From positions 1 to 34,190 of the forward strand of contig JAICSC010000005.1 in the NCBI GenBank assembly GCA_025937085.1: a stretch of 34,190 nt of DNA, in the 5' to 3' direction. This DNA is from Nocardioides sp. (GTDB lineage Bacteria; Actinomycetota; Actinomycetes; Propionibacteriales; Nocardioidaceae). Below are positions 26,108-33,870 of this stretch, one piece after another; within the stretch, counting starts at the first letter, position 1, and every line of letters starts with the position of its first letter. The position numbers and the translations under genes were made by a program. The notes beneath the pieces are model-generated. The model saw only the letters and a program-made list of their open reading frames with translations, was not told the origin of the DNA and made no database searches.

Positions 26108-27553
26108 ATGCAGCCACCCCTCGCCCGACCGCACCCACGCCGTTGGGCCCTGGGGTCGGGGGCGGCCGGCGTCGGCCTCACGGCTCTCGCGCTGCTGGTC
26201 ACGAGCACCGCCCCGTCGGACGCGACTCACCCGCAGGACGAGGTGGCCTCCGTGGTGTCGGCCCACGTGCCGAACGCCAAGAAGACCTCCGGAGCCGGGG
26301 TGGACACCATCCGCATCACACAGGCCAACCTCAAGTCCGGCGAACGAGCCGACCGGTTCCAGTCGGACGTCTCGACCGTGCTGTCCGGCCATCCCGACTT
26401 CATCACCTACAACGAGGTGCCGTTCCGGCAGGACACCGTGCTGGCACCGCCCCCGGGCTACGCCATGTGGCGCACCTCCGGGCAGTACCAAGGTGAGACA
26501 CCGGTGGCCTGGCGAGCCGACGAGTGGGTCGCCATCGCCCACGGCACCCAGCGGCTCAGCAACCGCAAGGGCCGCCTGAAGTGGCAGCACGTCGATTGGG
26601 GCATCCGGTACGCCAACTGGGTGACGCTGCGCAGCCTCGACGGCAGGACGGTCTCGGTCATCTCCGCCCACCTGGCACCGGTCATCTCGATCACGGAGGG
26701 CCTGCAGCCCCGGGAGGTGCGACACCTCGGCAACCTGGTGGACACGCTGGCCGCGGCCGGCCCCGTCCTGGTCGGCGGCGACTTCAACATGCCGTACGAC
26801 GGCAGCAGCTATCTGCGGTCCCTGTTCGACACCTTCCAGATGGTCCCCAGCTACGACGCCCTGGGCGCTCACTTCGCGACCGGCGACCACCACGGGGCGA
26901 CCATCGACTACCTGTTCCTCCGCCAGGACCCGCTGGCCCCCGTGCTCACCTTCACCTCCCAGCACGCCACCGAGCTGTACTCCGACCACGACGCCGTGAC
27001 CGCCGACCTGACCTGGAACACGGCCGCCCCCGGTAGCGCCTACCGGGTCGTGCCCGGCATCGTGGTCAGCCACCCCAACGGCACGCACCGCGATCGGCGG
27101 GTCGTGCTGCGAACCATGATCCAGGCGATCGACCACGCGCCGGAAGGCGCGGCCGTGCACCTGACCACGACGAAGCTGACCACACCGGCCATGGTCCGGG
27201 CCCTGAACCGGGCCTTCCAGCGCGGCGTCCACGTGCAACTGATCATCCGCGCCCGCACGCTGTCCCCGGCCGCCAAGCACTTCCGTCACCTGCTCGGTCA
27301 CCGCAAGCACGCGTCGTCGTTCGCCATCGGTTGCCGCAGCCACTGCCGCGCCATGGTCAAGCGGCGCCACCTGGCCGCCACCGAGCTGCTGGTCAGCGCC
27401 GTGGCGACGACCCCGGCTGTCTGGATCCACTCCGACCGCGGGTTGACGGTGAAGGCCAACCGTCACCTGACCACCGCGGTCGTGACCGCCCGCCAGGGCG
27501 CCTACGACCGCGCGTTCCGGCGCTTCTTCCGCCTGGCCGACCGGCCGATCTGA
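26108..27553 (+). CDS. exported EEP family protein with degenerate PLD-like C-terminal domain
   Basis: Signal-like N-terminus; ITQANLKSGE, TYNEVPF, VISAHLAP, GGDFNMPYDG, TIDYLF, YSDHDAVTADL; C-terminus aligns by eye to the N-terminal half of the PLD protein at 30478-31863. Confidence 0.85.
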   Translation: MQPPLARPHPRRWALGSGAAGVGLTALALLVTSTAPSDATHPQDEVASVVSAHVPNAKKTSGAGVDTIRITQANLKSGERADRFQSDVSTVLSGHPDFITYNEVPFRQDTVLAPPPGYAMWRTSGQYQGETPVAWRADEWVAIAHGTQRLSNRKGRLKWQHVDWGIRYANWVTLRSLDGRTVSVISAHLAPVISITEGLQPREVRHLGNLVDTLAAAGPVLVGGDFNMPYDGSSYLRSLFDTFQMVPSYDALGAHFATGDHHGATIDYLFLRQDPLAPVLTFTSQHATELYSDHDAVTADLTWNTAAPGSAYRVVPGIVVSHPNGTHRDRRVVLRTMIQAIDHAPEGAAVHLTTTKLTTPAMVRALNRAFQRGVHVQLIIRARTLSPAAKHFRHLLGHRKHASSFAIGCRSHCRAMVKRRHLAATELLVSAVATTPAVWIHSDRGLTVKANRHLTTAVVTARQGAYDRAFRRFFRLADRPI

Positions 27554-28605
27554 AACCACGCGCGAGGCTGCGCGGGCTCGGCCGTGCGGGCGCGGCCGTG
27601 CTCGGCGCGGACGTCGGCCAGCAGCGTCGCCACCAGCTCCACCGCGACCTGGGCGACCTCACGGTCGGTCACGGTGTCCGGCGTACGTCGGTCCGGGAGC
27701 TCGTCGGGTACCAGCAGGTGTGAGAGGTCGCCGCGCACGTCGAAGCCCCGCCTGCGCACGAAGGCGACAGCGCGCGCCGACCGCCGGCGACAGTCCTGGA
27801 CCTGCTCGGGAAGCGGCCAGTACTTCTCGCCACCACGCGGCACGAGCCGCTCGTCTGCCAGGAACGTCCGGATCCAGACCCCGCGGTCGAAGGCGCGGTC
27901 GAAGCCGACCAGGTGCCGGTTGACCCGACGCAGCGTCTCGGCCTCGACGACGCCCATCGAGACGTTGGGGAAGCTGTCGCGGGTGTCGTAGAGCACCGGG
28001 TCGACGCCGATCGTCTCGGCAAACGTCGTCCACAGCTGGTGGCGCGGCGCCGCGGTGTCGACGGGAAGCACGTGGATCCGTTCCGCCGGCACGGCTTCGA
28101 CCCATCGTCGTAGCACCAGCCGGAGGTCCAGGGCGCGCCAGTTCCAGACCACGGTCGGGCGCTTGGACACCCGGGTGGAGTACTCCGACATCGGGATCGT
28201 GCTCTTGTTCTTCAGGCTCTCCTGCCAGCTGGCGGTGAAGAGGTCCAACGCGTTGCGTGCGGTGACGATCACGTGCACCTCCGCCGGAGCCAGGTCCTCG
28301 ACCAACCGTCGGGCCTGGTCGCCCGAGGCGGAGGCCAAGAACTCGTGGCTCACCAGGCCGGTCCCCGATGCCTCGCGCAGCTCGGCCCGGATCCGGTCCC
28401 ACGCCGTCCGCTGCGCCCGAGGGAGGGTGTCGATGTGGGGACCCTGACGGATGATTCGGCTGGCCCAGAGGTGGTCCCGCCTCTCACGGCCGGGCAGGAC
28501 GACGCCGTCGCGCTTCAGCTGCGGACGCGACGACCACGCGATGGTCTGCAGGTATGACGTCCCGGTCTTGGGCAGGCCGATGTGGAGGTAGACCCGCTCG
28601 ACCAT
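27502..28605 (-). CDS. sulfotransferase family protein
   Basis: VYLHIGLPKTGTSYLQTIAWSSRPQLKRDGVVLPG (5'-PSB-like PAPS loop); VHVIVTARNALDLFTASWQESLKN. Confidence 0.85.
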   Translation of the reverse strand: MVERVYLHIGLPKTGTSYLQTIAWSSRPQLKRDGVVLPGRERRDHLWASRIIRQGPHIDTLPRAQRTAWDRIRAELREASGTGLVSHEFLASASGDQARRLVEDLAPAEVHVIVTARNALDLFTASWQESLKNKSTIPMSEYSTRVSKRPTVVWNWRALDLRLVLRRWVEAVPAERIHVLPVDTAAPRHQLWTTFAETIGVDPVLYDTRDSFPNVSMGVVEAETLRRVNRHLVGFDRAFDRGVWIRTFLADERLVPRGGEKYWPLPEQVQDCRRRSARAVAFVRRRGFDVRGDLSHLLVPDELPDRRTPDTVTDREVAQVAVELVATLLADVRAEHGRARTAEPAQPRAWFQIGRSARRKKRRNARS

Positions 28606-28829
28606 CAGAGGCTCTCGTTGAACTTCTCGATCGCCGCCTCGATCTTGTCCTGGTCGCGCGACGACAACGGGACCACCAGCTCGGTCACCACGTCGACGAT
28701 CTCGGCCAACCGCAGGTTGTGCCGTCGCAGCTCGAGCACGTCCGCCTCCAGGTCCGCGACCCGTCGGGGCAGGTCGCGACGCGCGCGCCCGCGCTTGACG
28801 ATCTCCTTCAGTCCCACTGCTTCTCTCAC
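28605..28829 (-). CDS. small coiled-coil protein (DUF6752-like)
   Basis: VREAVGLKEIVKRGRARRDLPRRVADLEADVLELRRHNLRLAEIVDVVTELVVPLSSRDQDKIEAAIEKFNESL; GTG start after GGAGAG; TGATG overlap with the sulfotransferase start. Confidence 0.65.
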   Translation of the reverse strand: MREAVGLKEIVKRGRARRDLPRRVADLEADVLELRRHNLRLAEIVDVVTELVVPLSSRDQDKIEAAIEKFNESL

Positions 28830-28875
28830 TCGTCTCTCCGGCCTACTCGTCTCGGGCCTACCGGTCTCAGGCCCA
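28829..28875. repeat. 15-17-bp degenerate tandem repeat (3 copies)
   Basis: CTCGTCTCTCCGGCCTA CTCGTCTCGGGCCTA CCGGTCTCAGGCCCA; spans the stop-to-start junction of two minus-strand genes. Confidence 0.7.
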
Positions 28876-30417
28876 CTGGGCGACCAACCGGCCGACCGCC
28901 ATGGCTCGGTCGGGCGACACCTCCGCTTCCCGCTCCTCCAGCTCCTCGGTCCGGACGACCCGCCCGCCGTGCCGCTCGAGCCGGCGCTGCATCTGGGCGA
29001 GGTCGACCGGCAGCAGCCGGGCCGGGGAGGCGCCGCCACCGGTCCAGACTTCCAGGTACAGACGCCCCCCGTCACGCAGGGCCAGCGACGCGAACCGCGC
29101 CAGCGACTCTCGCCCGTAGCCGTTGGTGGCGTCGGCGACATGCTGGGCGAGCATCGCGCGAGGCGCCGGCGCGTGGGCCAGTCGCGCTCCCTCCCCCAGC
29201 ACCGAGCGCAGATCGGTCAGGTTCAGCTGCCTGACGCCGAGCGTCAACCCCCGTTCGGCGGCGGCCGAGGCGGCCCCGTCGAGCGAGCCAGGCACGTAGT
29301 CGTACGCCGTCACGGACCGGCCCTGGCGCGCCAGCCACAGCGCGTCGCGGCCACGCCCGGCGCCGACGTCGAGGACCTGCGTCTCGGAAGACTCCTCCTC
29401 GTGGAGGAGCTGGGCCAACGCCGAAACGCCCTTGGGGGGCGGCTGTCCCCGGAACCGACTGAAGGCGCGCTGCCAGTCCCGGCGGAAGGCCGACCCTCCG
29501 CGGAACCAGCCGTTGAGCTGGTCGACGGTGTGCCGCGGGGTCCGGAAGCGGAATGCCGGGTCGGGCACCCGCCAGGCGTCGCCGTAGCAGGCCCTCAGGA
29601 GCTCTTCGGGTCGGGCCGGCGCCGGGAACTCCCGACCGCTCAGCGTCACCGTCGAACGAGGGCGGATCCACTCCGGCCGGAAGTCCTCGCCGACCTCACC
29701 CATGAGGTAGAGCCGTCCGCTGTCCATGAAGCCGCCGAAGACGTCGAGCCCGCGGCGGGTGCCGTCGTCCTCCACGAGATCCACCCGGAAGGCGGCCCCG
29801 CTGTACCGGTAGGTGTGCAGCCCCTCGCGGCGCAGCAGCCGTTGCAGCTGGAACGACTCCAGGATGACGTCGCACGGGTGTTGGTGGCGGCTGACGTAGC
29901 CGAGGTCCGCATCGGAGTCGTGGCCCAGGAAGTCACCCTCACGCACGGCCCCCAGGAGGGTGCCGTAGGCCAGGAAGGGTTCAACGCCGGCGCGTTCCAG
30001 ACCTGCCAGCACGATGGAGATGGCGTCGAGCAGGGGCCGCATGTCCCGCTGGGAACGTCCTTCGAAGGTGGCGGTCATCTTCCCGGACTTGTCCATGCCC
30101 AGCGGGGCCCCGGCCGCGTTGACGACCGAGATCCGGCGATCCGCGGAGCCGAACCGCAGCTCGGAGTCGTACAGCACGCGTCCGGCCACGTGCGTGCGAA
30201 CCGTCACCGTCGTCGAGCCGTCGAGGTACTGGCGCAGCGGCCTCGGCCACCCGAAGCGACGCCACGGAAGGAACGGCAGGTCGGCATCCCGGCCCGTCCA
30301 GAAGGACCACACCCGCTGCCCGTCGAACAGCACGTCGAGCGGCTCGTTGCCGATCGCCCAGAGCAGCATCCCCTTCTCGTCGACGGACCGGACCCGCACC
30401 TTCGCCCACCTCGTCAC
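28867..30417 (-). CDS. LicD-like (fukutin/FKRP-type) transferase fused to class I SAM-dependent methyltransferase
   Basis: EPFLAYGTLLGAVREGDFLGHDSDADLGYVSR (LicD-type); TQVLDVGAGRGRDALWLARQGRSVTAYDYVPGSLDGAAS (SAM motif I); GTG start at 30417. Confidence 0.8.
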   Translation of the reverse strand: MTRWAKVRVRSVDEKGMLLWAIGNEPLDVLFDGQRVWSFWTGRDADLPFLPWRRFGWPRPLRQYLDGSTTVTVRTHVAGRVLYDSELRFGSADRRISVVNAAGAPLGMDKSGKMTATFEGRSQRDMRPLLDAISIVLAGLERAGVEPFLAYGTLLGAVREGDFLGHDSDADLGYVSRHQHPCDVILESFQLQRLLRREGLHTYRYSGAAFRVDLVEDDGTRRGLDVFGGFMDSGRLYLMGEVGEDFRPEWIRPRSTVTLSGREFPAPARPEELLRACYGDAWRVPDPAFRFRTPRHTVDQLNGWFRGGSAFRRDWQRAFSRFRGQPPPKGVSALAQLLHEEESSETQVLDVGAGRGRDALWLARQGRSVTAYDYVPGSLDGAASAAAERGLTLGVRQLNLTDLRSVLGEGARLAHAPAPRAMLAQHVADATNGYGRESLARFASLALRDGGRLYLEVWTGGGASPARLLPVDLAQMQRRLERHGGRVVRTEELEEREAEVSPDRAMAVGRLVAQWA

Positions 30418-30476
30418 CAGCCCGTCACCAAGCCCGTCACCAGCCCGTCACCAGCCCGTCACCAGCCCGTCACCAG
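30410..30476. repeat. 11-bp tandem repeat array (CCCGTCACCAG), 6 copies
   Basis: CTCGTCACCAG CCCGTCACCAAG then four exact CCCGTCACCAG; fills the spacer between two minus-strand CDSs. Confidence 0.95.
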
Positions 30477-30477
30477 C

Positions 30478-31863
30478 TCAGTCCATGTCGACGTGTGCGT
30501 AGGGGTCGACGGGGCCGAGACGACGTGCGCTGGTGGTCATCGGCACGCTCTTGGGGAAGTTGTTCAACCAGTACTCGATGTAGCCCTGGTAGCGGAGGGT
30601 CGCGTGGGTACGCCGGATCACGCCCATGTTCTCGTCGGACCCGGTCGCCAGGGCCGAGAGGTTCGCCGAGCCCTGGACGGTGACGTGCGCCCCCCGGTTG
30701 TGACCTAGGTGTCCGTTGATGGTGAGCACCTTCAGGTGGAAGTAGTTGTCGAACTCACCGTCGCCGTTGAAGTCCTGCACGAGATGCTTGATCGGCACGG
30801 CTCCTCGGCGCCCGCTGGGATCGGTCAGCAGACGATGGATGTCGCGGCCGAGCACGGTGTAGCCGACCCGGATGTCGCAGCCCGCCTGCCACAGCTGCCT
30901 GATTCGCTGTGCCGCCCGCATGCCGAGGGCGCCGCGCATCACGTCGGGGGCCATCCGGATGATCGTCCGCCCGTGCTCGCCGGCGCCCTTGGCACCCCAG
31001 CAGCGCACCTTGTCGAGCAGCGCCATCCGCGGGTCGCGGTGGAAGTTCCGCCCGCGCTCCGGAGCGAACGACAAGGTCACGCTGCCCGCCCTCATCTTCT
31101 GGTACTGGCGAGGGGCGGGCCGGTCACGGAGCATCTGGCCGAAGATGTGCCGCCCGAAGCGGTACAGCTTGCGGCTGTGGATCGCGTAGACGTCGTTCCA
31201 CTGGTTCGTCGAGGCGGCCGCGGTCAGGTTCATCGAGCCCTCCATCACCACCTTGTGGGCACCGCCGGTGTGGGAGAACAGGAAGAACTTCGAGTGCGCC
31301 TGACCCCGGGAACCACGGCACGAGTGGACGCAGACCATGGCGTGGCTGCGCCGCCGCTTGGGCAGCTTCATGTTCCGGTTGTTCTGGTGGAGCCCCGCCC
31401 GCAGTCGCCGGAACGACGGGTTGGGGACCTCTGTCATGTTGTTCTGATCCATGATCGCCAGGACGCGCACCCCGCGCTGCTGGGCCCGGAGCAGGTAGGT
31501 GACCACCGAGCGCGACATGATGTTCCAGGACATGATCCGGATGATGCTCTTCTTCCGGGCGTGCTGGATCGCGGCCTGGACGACGTTGAGGGCGCGGTAC
31601 TTGGTGGGGCCGTCGCCGAGCGGGTTGTTGAACGTGGGTCCGTAGTCGGGCTGGAAGCGGTGGACCTTCTTCGTCCCGCTGCGGGCTGCGGCCTGGCCGC
31701 TGCCGACGCCCAGTGCTCCGGTCGTCCTCGCTGTCACGGTGCGCGTCGCCGCGGTGGTGCCCGTGGTCCGGTCCCCCGCCGGCGACGCAGTCGCCGATGG
31801 AACGGTCACGATGGTCGCGGCCAGCAGAGCAGCGCTCCACCCCGCGATCGACCTAGCGCGCAT
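30478..31863 (-). CDS. exported phospholipase D-like domain protein
   Basis: Signal peptide MRARSIAGWSAALLAATIVTVPSATASPA; two HxK motifs with trailing G-S-x-N: AHSKFFLF...EGSMNLT and FHLKVLTI...QGSANLSALA. Confidence 0.88.
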   Translation of the reverse strand: MRARSIAGWSAALLAATIVTVPSATASPAGDRTTGTTAATRTVTARTTGALGVGSGQAAARSGTKKVHRFQPDYGPTFNNPLGDGPTKYRALNVVQAAIQHARKKSIIRIMSWNIMSRSVVTYLLRAQQRGVRVLAIMDQNNMTEVPNPSFRRLRAGLHQNNRNMKLPKRRRSHAMVCVHSCRGSRGQAHSKFFLFSHTGGAHKVVMEGSMNLTAAASTNQWNDVYAIHSRKLYRFGRHIFGQMLRDRPAPRQYQKMRAGSVTLSFAPERGRNFHRDPRMALLDKVRCWGAKGAGEHGRTIIRMAPDVMRGALGMRAAQRIRQLWQAGCDIRVGYTVLGRDIHRLLTDPSGRRGAVPIKHLVQDFNGDGEFDNYFHLKVLTINGHLGHNRGAHVTVQGSANLSALATGSDENMGVIRRTHATLRYQGYIEYWLNNFPKSVPMTTSARRLGPVDPYAHVDMD

Positions 31864-31982
31864 GTGGGCCACCTGTCGTCGTCCTGTCTGTCGGTCTTGG
31901 TCGGCCCGACGACGCACCACACCCCGTGAACCGCCGCCGAGCATACCGCTGTGTTGCCGCAGTTCTGCTCTGGCCGGCCGCG

Positions 31983-32393
31983 TCAGCCGCGGCACACCCG
32001 CACCGAGTGGAGGTACTGCTCGTCGTGCACGAGGTCCCTCGAATGATGGATCCGGCCGCCGAGGACGGCGTACCAGTGGTTGTCGAAGCGCACCATCCGT
32101 TGGCCGGAGGAGCAGCCGAGCCGGTCCGCGCGCGTTTCGTTCGTGCCCTGCACGCATCCCCGGTAGTTGTGCGGGAGCTTGGCACCGGCCTGCCAGACCT
32201 CGCCACAGGCGGGGAGGTCGCTCGCCGTGCTGCCGCTCGTGGTCTGGCTCGCTGAAGGGCTGCTGCTGCCTGCGGTGGACTGTCCGGCGCTCGGGTCGAC
32301 GGCCGACGACGAACCCGAGCCGCATCCCGCGAGCACTCCAGCCGCCGCCACCATCGCGACGGCTCCCCCGACGAGTCGCATCATGTCCGCCAT
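31983..32393 (-). CDS. small lipoprotein
   Basis: MADMMRLVGGAVAMVAAAGVLAGCGSGSSS lipobox; Ser/Thr linker; Cys-containing C-terminal domain. Confidence 0.75.
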   Translation of the reverse strand: MADMMRLVGGAVAMVAAAGVLAGCGSGSSSAVDPSAGQSTAGSSSPSASQTTSGSTASDLPACGEVWQAGAKLPHNYRGCVQGTNETRADRLGCSSGQRMVRFDNHWYAVLGGRIHHSRDLVHDEQYLHSVRVCRG

Positions 32394-32526
32394 GGTAAAG
32401 GACCAGGCGACCGGAACCGGTACCGACGCGGAAGTCGGCGGAGCATCGGCGGGCCACCTGCAGGGGCCCTTTCCGGCATGCGCGAGCCACCGTCTCTCGC
32501 GGCAGTACGACGGGTAGCCTCCGATC

Positions 32527-33870
32527 GTGACCTCCACGCCGACCCGTGTCTTCGTCGCACGGCTCGTCGGACTGCCGATCTTCGACCCCCAGGGGGACCA
32601 GGTCGGCAAGGTTCGCGACGTGGTGGTCGCCATCCGCTCGGAGGGCAACCAGCCGCGGGTGCTCGGCATGGTCGCCGAGGTCTTCGGCAGGCGTCGGATC
32701 TTCGTGCCGATGACCAGGGTGACCCACATCGACAGCGGGCAGGTGTACACCACCGGCCTGCTGAACATGCGGCGCTTCGAGCAGCGGCCCACCGAGACGC
32801 TGGTGATCGGCCAGCTGCTGGACCGGACCGTGACGATCACGTCCGGCGCGGAGGGCGCACAGGGCAATGGCGAGGCCGATGGGCTGCGCGGCACCGTGTA
32901 CGACGTCGCCATGGAGCAGGTGCGCACCCGGGACTGGGTGCTCAGCCGAGTGGCGGTGCAGGAGCCCGGCAAGGGCCTGCGCCGCAAGGGACAGACCCAC
33001 GTCGCCGAGTGGCGCGACGTCGTCGGCCTGGTCGGGCGCGAGCCGACCCAGGGTGCGACCCACCTGATCGCCGCCCTCAACGAGATGCGGGCCGCCGACG
33101 CCGCCAACGTGATCCACGACCTGCCGCCCGAGCGCCGTACCGCCGTCGTCGCGGCGATGGACGACGAGCGGCTGGCTGACGTGCTCGAAGAGCTCCCGGA
33201 CGAGGACCAGGTCGAGATCCTCGAGCACCTCGACAGCGAGCGCGCCGCCGACGTCCTGGAGGAGATGTCCCCCGACGACGCCGCCGACCTGATCGCGGAC
33301 CTGCCACCGGACACCGCCGCCAGGCTGCTGGACCTGATGGAGCCCACGGAGGCGGAGGACGTGCGGCGGCTGTTGTCCTACGCCGAGGAGACCGCCGGCG
33401 CCATGATGACGCCCGAACCGGTGATCCTCGGTCCGGACGCCACGATCGCCGACGCGCTGGCGCACATCCGCAACGCCGAGCTGCCACCGTCCCTCGCCTC
33501 GATGGTCTATGTGTGCCGACAGCCGCTGGAGACCCCGACCGGCAAGCTGCTCGGCGTGGCGCACTTCCAGCGGCTGCTGCGCGAGCCTCCATCGACGTTG
33601 GTGGCCGCGGCGCTCGACCAGTCGATGGACCCGCTGCACCCGGAGGCCACGATCGACGAGGTGGCCGCCCACCTGGCGACGTACAACCTGGTCGCCGCGC
33701 CGGTGGTCGACGAGGACGGCCACCTGCTCGGTGCGGTCACGGTCGACGACCTGCTGGACCACATGCTCCCCGAGAACTGGCGTGACCAGCCGCTGGGCGG
33801 ACACCATCCGGCTCCGCTGTCGCCGCAGGGGGCGCGCCATGGCACCGCGCCGGAGGCGCGCCATGGCTGA
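32527..33870 (+). CDS. MgtE_N/CBS domain protein with PRC-barrel-like N-terminus, lacking the transporter TM domain
   Basis: MTSTPTRVFVARLVGLPIFDPQGDQVGKVRDVVV; MRAADAANVIHDLPPERRTAVVAAMDDERLADVLEELPDEDQVEIL; CBS segments EETAGAMMTPEPVILGPDATIADAL. Confidence 0.88.
   Translation: MTSTPTRVFVARLVGLPIFDPQGDQVGKVRDVVVAIRSEGNQPRVLGMVAEVFGRRRIFVPMTRVTHIDSGQVYTTGLLNMRRFEQRPTETLVIGQLLDRTVTITSGAEGAQGNGEADGLRGTVYDVAMEQVRTRDWVLSRVAVQEPGKGLRRKGQTHVAEWRDVVGLVGREPTQGATHLIAALNEMRAADAANVIHDLPPERRTAVVAAMDDERLADVLEELPDEDQVEILEHLDSERAADVLEEMSPDDAADLIADLPPDTAARLLDLMEPTEAEDVRRLLSYAEETAGAMMTPEPVILGPDATIADALAHIRNAELPPSLASMVYVCRQPLETPTGKLLGVAHFQRLLREPPSTLVAAALDQSMDPLHPEATIDEVAAHLATYNLVAAPVVDEDGHLLGAVTVDDLLDHMLPENWRDQPLGGHHPAPLSPQGARHGTAPEARHG

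Noticed and set aside
30410-30476. CRISPR array
   Set aside because: 11-bp units are contiguous with no spacers and no cas genes nearby.
24858-31863. EEP plus PLD nucleases as an anti-phage defence system
   Set aside because: These proteins carry signal peptides or TM anchors and sit with envelope-modification genes; an extracytoplasmic role fits better. No sensor, ATPase or toxin partner is visible.
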